64,000 nt of DNA from OLB7 sp966250335 (lineage in GTDB: Bacteria; Bacteroidota; Ignavibacteria; OLB7): assembly GCA_966250335.1 (NCBI GenBank), contig CBINGZ010000003.1:62001-126000 (forward strand), written 5' to 3'. Every line of letters starts with the position of its first letter. Positions within the stretch are counted from its first letter, which is position 1. Positions 16,116-23,109 of the stretch are shown piece after piece. The position numbers and the translations under genes were made by a program. Under the pieces are notes generated by a model, which was not told the DNA's origin, made no database searches, and was given only the letters and a program-made list of their open reading frames with translations.

Positions 16116-17639
16116 TTATTGTTTTACGATGTTGATGCCGACGGGGACCTCGCTCTCGTACTGGACGAGGAGCATGTATGCTCCGTTGGGGGCCGATGAG
16201 ATGTCGACCGAGTGATTGTGGAGTCCGGCGGTCTGGAATCCGAAATCCTGGTTGAAGACGGTGTTGTTATAGAGATCGATGACTCTGATCTTGATCCTGC
16301 CGTCGTCCTTCTGGTCCACTCCGGCCGTGATGACGCCGCCGCTGGGGTTCGGGCTGATGAGGATGTCGTCGAACCTGTCGTTGGGCGCTATCCCCAGGCA
16401 GTCGAAGCTGATCGTGGCGCTCTTCGTGCAGCCGCGCGCGTCGGTCACGATCAGCGTCGCCGTGCCGGGGGCCGGCAGATTCCGCCAGGAGTCCGCCGGG
16501 GTGACCCCGTTCCAGTTGTACGTGTATGGAGGAGTGCCTCCCGTGACGTTGGCGACGATCTTGGTGTAGCACCCCGTGTGCCCCGGCCATTCCGTGTACC
16601 GCTCCGTCGTGAACGAAATGGCGATCGGCGCGTCGTTCGCCGGGTCGGTCACGACCATCGTCCGCGTTGCCGTGAAGCCGTTGGCGTCGGTGACCGTGAC
16701 CATGTAGGTGCCGGGAGAGAGTCCCGACTGGAGCGGGGAGTTCGTTCCGAACGGTGAGCCGTCCTTCTTCCACGTGTAGGTGAAGGGCGGTGTGCCGCAG
16801 AGCGGGATCACCTGCAGCTCGGCTCCCGACGTGGCGTTGCAGGGAATGACCTTGTTGACGGAGGTGGCGACGTTCATTTCGCCTATCAGCGTATAGTTGT
16901 AGGTCACGACGCAGTTGTCACCGTCGGTGACCGTGACCGAGTAGTTGCCGGGGGCGAGTCCCGAGATCGAGCTCGAGGTCGCGCCGGTCGACCACTGGTA
17001 CGTGTAGGGGGTGGTCCCTCCGACCAGGTTCAGGCTGATGCTGCCGTTGTTCTGACATCCGTTCGGCTGCACGATCGTCGGCGTGTTCTTGATCGGCGCC
17101 GGAAGCGTGACGTCGATGCAGTCGTAGTAGGTGTCGAACGGATCCGACGGTGATCCGTAGCCGTTGTAGCATCTGGCGCTGAAGCAGATCTTCAGGTTGA
17201 CCGGCGTCGTGTGGCCGGTGCCGTATTTCACGCGGACCGTGTATGTCGTTGCTGCCGGTAGGGTCATGGTGGCGGGGCGCTCCTGTGCAGGCCACTCTTC
17301 GGGCCATTTTTCGGGCCAGTCGTCGTCGATGGAGATCTGCTCGACGATGTTGGCCGTGGTTCCCACGATGGTGGCCGGACAGTCGGGGCCGGTGCAGGGT
17401 GACCCGTCGGCGTATTTGACACTTGCGACGTACCCCTGATCCAGGCAGTACATATACCCTCGTCCGTATGTCAGGCTATAGGATACCTCCTCGCCGGGAC
17501 ACGGTCTGGTATCCCCATGCAGTATGAACGTCTGTGCCGTCGTGTTCGTTATTGTCAGCAGCAACAGGGCAGCGGTCATCACGATCCATACTCCGCCGGG
17601 GAGAAAGCGGTTCTTTACTAACATTTTGATGATCGACAT
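16116..17639 (-). CDS. Secreted SprB-repeat protein with T9SS sorting domain
   Basis: Cell-surface protein of 507 residues. ATG 17639 is preceded by AGGAG and starts a signal peptide (FLPGGVWIVMTAALLLLTIT, cut near TTAQ). The middle holds SprB-type repeats: GGTTPYTYQWSTGATSSS with GLAPGNYSVTVTDGDNC, CGTPPFTYTWKKDG with LSPGTYMVTVTDANG, and GGTPPYTYNW with GTATLIVTDARGC. Such repeats are typical of the gliding adhesin SprB and other T9SS-exported adhesins. C-terminus ISPNPSGGVITAGVD to NGAYMLLVQYESEVPVGIN is a sorting domain, the IxxPNP type. The unit is bracketed by an inverted repeat (16011-16065 and 17919-17972). Adhesion is the likely role, by family only. Confidence 0.88.
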   Translation of the reverse strand: MSIIKMLVKNRFLPGGVWIVMTAALLLLTITNTTAQTFILHGDTRPCPGEEVSYSLTYGRGYMYCLDQGYVASVKYADGSPCTGPDCPATIVGTTANIVEQISIDDDWPEKWPEEWPAQERPATMTLPAATTYTVRVKYGTGHTTPVNLKICFSARCYNGYGSPSDPFDTYYDCIDVTLPAPIKNTPTIVQPNGCQNNGSISLNLVGGTTPYTYQWSTGATSSSISGLAPGNYSVTVTDGDNCVVTYNYTLIGEMNVATSVNKVIPCNATSGAELQVIPLCGTPPFTYTWKKDGSPFGTNSPLQSGLSPGTYMVTVTDANGFTATRTMVVTDPANDAPIAISFTTERYTEWPGHTGCYTKIVANVTGGTPPYTYNWNGVTPADSWRNLPAPGTATLIVTDARGCTKSATISFDCLGIAPNDRFDDILISPNPSGGVITAGVDQKDDGRIKIRVIDLYNNTVFNQDFGFQTAGLHNHSVDISSAPNGAYMLLVQYESEVPVGINIVKQ

Positions 17640-18011
17640 AACAAAAACATCTCCTGCCTGGTATTTGGGTGAAGTGAGCGTAGCGGCGACGATCCCTACG
17701 GGCATACTTGCCCCGTGCGGCCGGACCGGAGATGCAAACCTGGGAGTTGCAAGCCGCGGCCATGGCCTCTCTCATATCGATCGTCGCCGACATCCCGTGC
17801 ACGGAGTGTTCGATATCGATACCGCAAGCAAACTACTTCCCCCCACCCCCTCTCGACAAGCACCGGGGGGTTGTATAAAGGCAGTACATAGTACATCGTG
17901 CCGTTGCATATCCATCGCCTTTCTCTCTTCTCTTACCTCTGTGCCCTCTGTGACTCCCTGTTATTTCTCTTCCTCTTCTTTCTCCTCTTTCTCTTTCTCC
18001 TCTTCCTCCCC
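17640..18011. other. Non-coding stretch with repeat copy and polypyrimidine tract
   Basis: Divergent intergenic region between the SprB-repeat gene and the CDF exporter. It holds the right inverted-repeat copy (17919-17972) and a pyrimidine-only tract to about 18010. The rest contains no credible gene; promoters for both flanking genes must lie here but I could not fix boxes. Confidence 0.6.
17919..17972 (-). repeat. Inverted repeat, right copy (B), running into a polypyrimidine tract
   Basis: Reverse complement of copy A at 16011-16065: core TCTTACCTCTGTGCCCTCTG TGACTCCCTGTTATTTCTCTTCC. From 17961 to 18010 the plus strand is almost only C and T. Read in the frame of the exporter this would give a run of Leu and Phe codons, which is not a real N-terminus. 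Confidence 0.85.
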
Positions 18012-18920
18012 ATGCCCCTCACCCGCATAACCACCATCTCTCTGGCCGCCAACGCCGCCCTCTGCGCCCTGAAGCTCTGGGGATTCGCCATGAGCGGCTC
18101 CATCGCGCTCTTCTCGGACGCCATGAACTCCCTCCTGGACATCGCCTCCTCCACGGCCGTTTTGATCTCGGTGCGGGTCGCAAGAAAGGCCCCCGATCTG
18201 GAGCATCCGTTCGGCCATTCCCGCGCCGAGCCGATCGCCGGTTTCGTGATGGCGGTGATCGCCTGTGTCCTGGCCGTGGAGGTTCTCCAGGAGTCGATCG
18301 TGAAGTTCCTGGCGCGACATGATCACGAGATCAACCCATGGCTCTTCGGCATCCTGGGAGCGGCGATCATCGTCAAGCTGCTGCTGGCCGCATGGCAGCA
18401 GCGGGTGGGACGGCGCGAGAAAAGCCCTGCGCTCCTCGCCTCGGCGGTCGACTCGCGTAACGATGTTCTCTCCTCGATTGCCGCTCTGGCGGGCGTATCG
18501 GGCGCCGCCGTCGGGTTCGACCGCGCGGATGAGATCGGCGGGCTTATCGTCGGCGGGCTGATACTGATGGGAGGGATACGGATCTTCCGCGAGAACCTCG
18601 ATCTGCTTCTGGGCCGTGCTCCGTCGGATGGAGTGATCGAATCGGTGCGTCATGCGGTGGAGAAGATCGAGGGGGTCGACGCTCTCCGTTTCTGCAGGGG
18701 ACATTACCTCGGCAGCGAGCTTCATTTCGAGATCATCATCGCCTGCCGGGGGACCCTCACCACGGCCGAATCGGCCGATATCGCCGATCGCGTCAGGATG
18801 GCCGCCGAGGGGATCGAGGGGGTCGACGTCGCCTTCGTCCATGTCGATACGATCGAGGGACCGCACCACTATCCCGATCTGGCGGAGCTTCTGGAGCGGA
18901 AATACGCGCGCAGGGAATGA
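18012..18920 (+). CDS. Cation diffusion facilitator (CDF) metal exporter
   Basis: Inner-membrane proton-coupled exporter of divalent metals, 302 residues with six predicted membrane segments and a C-terminal cytoplasmic domain (IEGVDALRFCRGHYLGSELH, FEIIIACRGTLT). The transport site reads Asn39-x3-Asp43 in TM2 (SDAMNSLLDIASS) and Asp147-x3-Asp151 in TM5 (SAVDSRNDVLSS). An all-oxygen N-D/D-D site differs from the His-containing zinc site and is closer to manganese-type members; this is inference. ATG 18012 is chosen because the open frame upstream (from 17898) is the polypyrimidine repeat. No metal regulator is adjacent. Confidence 0.9.
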   Translation: MPLTRITTISLAANAALCALKLWGFAMSGSIALFSDAMNSLLDIASSTAVLISVRVARKAPDLEHPFGHSRAEPIAGFVMAVIACVLAVEVLQESIVKFLARHDHEINPWLFGILGAAIIVKLLLAAWQQRVGRREKSPALLASAVDSRNDVLSSIAALAGVSGAAVGFDRADEIGGLIVGGLILMGGIRIFRENLDLLLGRAPSDGVIESVRHAVEKIEGVDALRFCRGHYLGSELHFEIIIACRGTLTTAESADIADRVRMAAEGIEGVDVAFVHVDTIEGPHHYPDLAELLERKYARRE

Positions 18921-19065
18921 AGGGGGGATCTACCGTTTTCTTTGGATGGATCGGACGGCAGAACTTCGTACATTTCGTCCCCCCGGTTCAACAGCGACGG
19001 AGACCGGGCGACTCCTCAATCGCGGCTCATCCGAACCGTACTCAACAAGACCAGGCTCAACCACG

Positions 19066-19356
19066 ATGGAGACAATCACGACTGTCAGCGAGCGTCAGCG
19101 CCCCAGGCCGAGAATCGCCGGAGCATCGAAGGACGACGTCGCCCGGATCGCCTACGGTGCGGTCGAGGGGCTGGAGTTCCTTGAGATGAACGACGGCAAC
19201 CGTCTGGGGTATCATCTCTATCTCTATCTGATGGGAGAGATTCCTTCGGTGGCCGACGCCATCTACGAATCCAAATCGCGCTCCACGCTCGGCCACGACG
19301 AGCTGGCGCGGGTTCTCAACGAGCGGCTCGTGGCCGCCGGAGCGTCGAAGGAGTGA
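19066..19356 (+). CDS. Small hypothetical protein upstream of LD-carboxypeptidase
   Basis: 96 residues with no family that I recognise. Soluble and mixed charge: DDVARIAYGAVEGLEFLEMN, then LGYHLYLYLMGEIPSVADAI and a helical C-terminus (HDELARVLNERLVAAG). Its stop overlaps the LD-carboxypeptidase start (GTGA, 19353-19356) and it contains that gene's AAGGAG ribosome site, which argues that it is translated. ATG 19066 is the first start after the CDF gene that gives coding-like residues; ATG 18946 is an alternative. The region just downstream of the CDF stop (18921-19065) shows nothing else. Confidence 0.5.
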   Translation: METITTVSERQRPRPRIAGASKDDVARIAYGAVEGLEFLEMNDGNRLGYHLYLYLMGEIPSVADAIYESKSRSTLGHDELARVLNERLVAAGASKE

Positions 19357-20453
19357 ACGAGCCCTCCCGGCGCGGTTTCCTGCGGACGGCGATCGGCGGA
19401 GCGTTGCTGCTGCCGACCGCGCTCGGCGCTCAGATCCCCGATGTTCCGTCCGATCCTCCCGAGCCCCCTCTCCGTTCCCGTCCCACCGTTGACGAGGTCC
19501 CCCCGATCAAGCCTCCGGCGCTTGTGACCGGGGCCACGATCGGCGTGGTCGCGCCCGCGAGCGGCGCCACGCGGTCGGAGATCGGAGGGGCTCATGCGGC
19601 GCTTCAGCGGCTCGGCTTCAACGTGAAGCTCGGCAATCACCTGACGAAGCAGTTCGGGTATCTGGCGGGGAGCGACGAGGAGCGCGCGGCGGAGTTCATG
19701 CAGTTCGTCAGGGACCCGGAGATCTCCTGCGTCATGGCGGTACGAGGGGGGTACGGGGTGATGAGAATCCTCCCCCTGCTCGACTTCGAGGAGATCCGTC
19801 GGAACCCGAAGATCATCGTCGGCTACTCCGATATCACCGCGCTGGTCAATGCCGTCTACCAGAAATCGGGAATGATGGCGTTCCACGGCCCCGTGGCCAC
19901 CTCGGCCTTCGACGGCTACACGCTCCAGTCATTCGAGCGGACGCTGATGTCGGCGCGACCGGCCGGGGTGTTCGAGGAGAGCGACGAGTTCATGGGGATG
20001 GTCTTCGGCGAGGCGCGGGCGACCACGATCGTGCCGGGGCAGGCGAGCGGCCGACTGGTCGGCGGCAACCTGACGCTGGTGACCGCCGTGATGGGAACCC
20101 CCTACGAGATCGACACCACCGGGAAGATCCTCTTCCTGGAGGAGATCGAGGAGGAACCGTACAGGATCGACAGGATGCTGACCCAGCTCGCGCTCGGCGG
20201 CAAGCTGGCCGCCTGTGCGGGGGTTGCGATCGGCCGGTTCAGGAAGTGCGAGGCGCGGAGCGGCGGGGAGTTCAGGATTTCTCTCTCGCTGGAGCAGGTG
20301 CTGCGGAGCATTCTGGAGCCGCTCGGGATTCCGACGGTCTACGGGCTGTCGATAGGGCACATCAAGAGCAAGCTGACGGTGCCGGTCGGGGGGCTCGCCA
20401 CGCTCGACGCCGATGAGAAGAAAATCTCGCTGGATGAGGCCGTGGTCGTCTAG
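19353..20453 (+). CDS. LD-carboxypeptidase, peptidase family S66, Tat-exported
   Basis: Serine peptidase that trims the D-Ala from murein tetrapeptides, used in peptidoglycan recycling. 366 residues. N-terminus SRRGFLR (5-11) followed by a short hydrophobic stretch and LGAQ is a twin-arginine signal, so the enzyme probably acts in the periplasm, unlike cytoplasmic LdcA of E. coli. Family signatures: IGVVAPASGA (63-72), AVRGGYGVMRILPLLD, nucleophile Ser159 in VGYSDITAL, the Glu region LFLEEIEEEPYRIDRMLTQL and His in GLSIGHIKSKLTVPVG. GTG start overlaps the previous gene by 4 bases with AAGGAG upstream. Followed by a strong terminator. Confidence 0.93.
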   Translation: MNEPSRRGFLRTAIGGALLLPTALGAQIPDVPSDPPEPPLRSRPTVDEVPPIKPPALVTGATIGVVAPASGATRSEIGGAHAALQRLGFNVKLGNHLTKQFGYLAGSDEERAAEFMQFVRDPEISCVMAVRGGYGVMRILPLLDFEEIRRNPKIIVGYSDITALVNAVYQKSGMMAFHGPVATSAFDGYTLQSFERTLMSARPAGVFEESDEFMGMVFGEARATTIVPGQASGRLVGGNLTLVTAVMGTPYEIDTTGKILFLEEIEEEPYRIDRMLTQLALGGKLAACAGVAIGRFRKCEARSGGEFRISLSLEQVLRSILEPLGIPTVYGLSIGHIKSKLTVPVGGLATLDADEKKISLDEAVVV

Positions 20454-20477
20454 ATCCCGCCATCATTGCGATCCCGC

Positions 20478-20523
20478 AAAAAAGATCGCCCCCGGAGCTT
20501 GATCGAGCTCCGGGGGCGTTTTT
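20478..20523. terminator. Bidirectional terminator between LD-carboxypeptidase and RRM genes
   Basis: AAAAAA, then 13-bp perfect stem (20487-20499 with 20506-20518), 6-base loop and TTTTT. Serves both convergent genes. Confidence 0.92.
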
Positions 20524-20550
20524 CATCATGTCTTACTAGAGGGGATAGTC

Positions 20551-20952
20551 TTACCAGCGCGAGCCGCCACCGTAACCGCCGCCGCGATTGCCGCCGCCGC
20601 CGCTGCTGCCGTAACCGCCGCCGCCGCCGTAGCCGCCGCCACCTCCGCGATTGCCGCCGCCGTAGCCGCCGCGACCACCGCCGCCGCCGCCGCTGCGACC
20701 ACCGCGATCTTCACGCGGCTTCGCCTCATTCACCGTCAGCGTGCGGCCCTGGAGGTCCAGGCCGTTGAAGCGCTCGATGGCAACCTCGCCGTCTTCGCGA
20801 TTTGCCATTTCAACGAATCCGAATCCGCGCGAGCGGCCGGTGTCCCGATCTTCGATGATCGATGCCGAGCGAACTTCACCGACCTGCTCGAACAGAGTCT
20901 GCAGGTCGTCGCCTGTGGTCTGGTAGGACAGATTGCCTACATAGATCTTCAT
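20551..20952 (-). CDS. RRM-type RNA-binding protein with glycine-rich tail
   Basis: 133 residues. One RNA recognition motif with RNP2 IYVGNLS (residues 3-9) and RNP1 RSRGFGFVEM (about 40-49), followed from about residue 83 by an Arg/Gly/Tyr-rich tail (RGGR and GGYGGG units) to the C-terminus SRW. Stand-alone RRM proteins of this design in bacteria are often cold-inducible RNA chaperones. The tail explains the GCC/ACC trinucleotide run seen on the plus strand at about 20565-20700. The 5' leader is long, which fits post-transcriptional control, but I see no defined element. Confidence 0.92.
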   Translation of the reverse strand: MKIYVGNLSYQTTGDDLQTLFEQVGEVRSASIIEDRDTGRSRGFGFVEMANREDGEVAIERFNGLDLQGRTLTVNEAKPREDRGGRSGGGGGGRGGYGGGNRGGGGGYGGGGGYGSSGGGGNRGGGYGGGSRW

Positions 20953-21528
20953 GGAGATACTTGATTCCTTTCCCCTTTCGAGGAATTGTGAGAAGCGCGA
21001 ACTGGGTGGCTTCGACGAAACGGTCGGCGCGAAGTCGCTGGTTCGAGTGCTCTTGGAGCAGCTTCTGTAAAGATGAACGATAACTTTCTCTGACTATCCC
21101 GAAAAGCCGCCGCCGAATCTAGTAAGAGCGAGCGCACATCACCGTTGATGAGCGAGAGAAAGGCTGAACGCCGTAAATAACGCCGATTCGCACAATTATC
21201 CAAACGATAAGATACGAGACGCCATGCATGACGCTCCGGCCGTGGCCGGATCAGCAGCGTAGACGATCTATTGTCTCCCCACATTGGATGCATCGCCGGG
21301 AATCGGGTAGAAACGTGCGATTCGAAGGAGGAATGCCCGGAAGGGATGCCCTCTCCAGGCCCTGTAAACGGGGTTGATCCGCGTTTGGTTAGTGGATAAC
21401 GATGATCGAAACGATATTGTTCCCGCATCCCCACCTCCCCCGGATTTTTCTCTCCGCCACGGCCGACCGCTACCCGATACAGGGCGCCGACACTATGAAC
21501 CGTGACGACGGGATGATCCGACAGGGAT
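20953..21528. other. Intergenic stretch without a recognisable gene
   Basis: About 575 bases between the RRM gene and the terminator of the truncated T9SS gene. Codon use in the open frames is not coding-like and no tRNA or known RNA fold was seen. It must contain the RRM promoter; the leader near 20967 has AAAGGAA on the minus strand. Confidence 0.5.
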
Positions 21529-21565
21529 ATAAAAAACCCGGAAGCGGATCGACGGCTTCCGGGTT
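21529..21565 (-). terminator. Terminator, first of a near-identical pair
   Basis: AACCCGGAAGC (21535-21545), 9-base loop GGATCGACG, GCTTCCGGGTT (21555-21565). On the minus strand it is followed by TTTTTT. The same stem with loop GAACCAACG is at 22985-23015. Confidence 0.9.
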
Positions 21566-21614
21566 GTTCTCTCGCATTGCAGTGGCGAAAAGGCCACCGC
21601 CACGGATATCCGCG

Positions 21615-22978
21615 TTACTTGATATATATCAGCGTGCCCGCCAACGTCCTGGAACCTGCGGTCATACGGATAAAGTAGAGTCCGGAGGGGAGATCGTTCG
21701 GGGTCCATCGTATGCTGTGCGCGCCGGCTTCCATTTCGTCGTCGAGAAGCCTTGCGATGCTGTTCCCGTTGTTGTCGTGGACCGACAGGGTAACGTGAGC
21801 GGTCTCCGCAAGGGTGAACCCGATATCGGTCGCGCCGGTAAACGGGTTCGGATATGCTTCATTCAGTTTCGTCTCCGACTTTGTGGTTTCGGTGATTCCG
21901 CTCGACAGATCAAGTATCACGCGCCCCCCCACGCCGGCCAGATCGGTACAGCCGGCTGACCGACCGGCAACCGTAATGTCAAGATTCCCTTCCGTCGGTC
22001 CCTCGCGCTTCGTGTGGGCGTTCAGGTTGAGCAACGTTCCTTTTCCTTTCAGGTAGCTGCCGATAGGAGACGTTGCCTCGATACGGTAGACTCCCGGTTC
22101 CAGGAGGGAGAGCCGGATCGTCCATCCGTCGAGCAGTGTTCCAGCCGTGATGTCGACGACCTTTACGACGGCCTCGTTGTAACTCAGATAGATGATGAGC
22201 TTGTCGATGGCGTCATCGTCAAGTGGTGCATCGAGCGTAATCGGAATGACGGCCGGGGCGTCGCGGCGGAAATGAAGCTCCTGTTCCACGCCGATTCGTG
22301 CCGTGGAGCCATATTCTCTTCGCACGACCTCCATGCTCGACGTTCCTAAACACCCGGCTTCGCTCATCACCATAACCGCATATTTCCCCGTGCCGGTGAC
22401 GGCGATCGTACATGATGTGTCACCCGTCGACCATGCATACCACGGGAATTCCTCTGCAACGGACAGAAGGATGGTGTCGTTATCGCAGACGGCGTTGGGG
22501 CCGATCACTGTCGGTTTCGGAGTCGGCAACACCTCGACGGTGACCGGTTGAGACCGGATCGGGCAGGCGCTCCCCTTGTTCGAGAGTGCGACACTGTACG
22601 TCCCCGTTTCCTCGACCGTTATGGTCGAGGTCGTGGCGCCTGTGGACCAGAGATACGAGTCGAATCCGGAAGGGGCCGTGAGCGTGGCTGATGCGCCGCG
22701 GCATATCGTCATTGGTCCGACCGGTGCCACCAGGGGGACGAGACCGGGCGAGGGGGTGTTCCATCCGCGCTCATGATAGATCTGAGAGATCCGGGATGAG
22801 TCGATTGCTCCGCGGAAGATCATCAGATCGTCGACCATACCGTTGAAGAAGACCGTGGAATTTCTCTCCTTCCCGATCAGAAGGGAGTCAAGCTGGTTGA
22901 CGGCTTCCCTGGTTGCGATACTGTTCCGGCTCTTTACCAGTTTGCCGTCGATATAGAGCGAGACGGATCGTTCCCGAC
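21615..22978 (-). pseudogene. T9SS-sorted Ig-like/cohesin-like protein, missing its 5' end
   Basis: The frame continues upstream of the first ATG (22838) and reads SVSLYIDGKLV, LDSLLIGKERNST and FFNGMVDDLMIFRGAIDSSR, the second half of a LamG-type domain, up to about 22978. There it runs directly into the terminator of the next gene, with no start codon or signal peptide. Downstream of the LamG remnant: two Ig-like modules (GFDSYLWSTGATTSTITVEE and PWYAWSTGDTSCTI), a cohesin-like region (AVIPITLDAPLDDDAIDKLI) and a T9SS sorting domain (AYPNPFTGATDIGFTLAE to GLYFIRMTAGSRTL). An exported protein without a signal cannot reach T9SS, so this is a 5'-deleted gene or an assembly join. Confidence 0.75.
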
Positions 22979-23015
22979 ATAAAAAACCCGGAAGCGAACC
23001 AACGGCTTCCGGGTT
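22979..23015 (-). terminator. Terminator, second of a near-identical pair
   Basis: AACCCGGAAGC (22985-22995) and GCTTCCGGGTT (23005-23015) with a U6 tail on the minus strand, 95 bases beyond the stop of 23110-25290. It lies exactly at the broken 5' edge of the truncated T9SS gene. Confidence 0.88.
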
Positions 23016-23109
23016 TGTGCCGGGGGCAATTCGGCAGGGGTGTGAAATGGTCGGGCCGGGAGCATGATGGAAGAGGCCGCCGCCCGTGACGGCCCCTTCC
23101 GATGGACGA

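Noticed and set aside
17898..18011. N-terminal extension of the CDF frame rich in Leu and Phe, resembling a membrane helix
   Set aside because: Produced by a polypyrimidine tract and a repeat copy; family homology begins at ATG 18012.
20565..20700. Trinucleotide-repeat-like GCC/ACC run
   Set aside because: It is the coding sequence of the glycine-rich tail of the RRM protein, not a microsatellite or CRISPR array.
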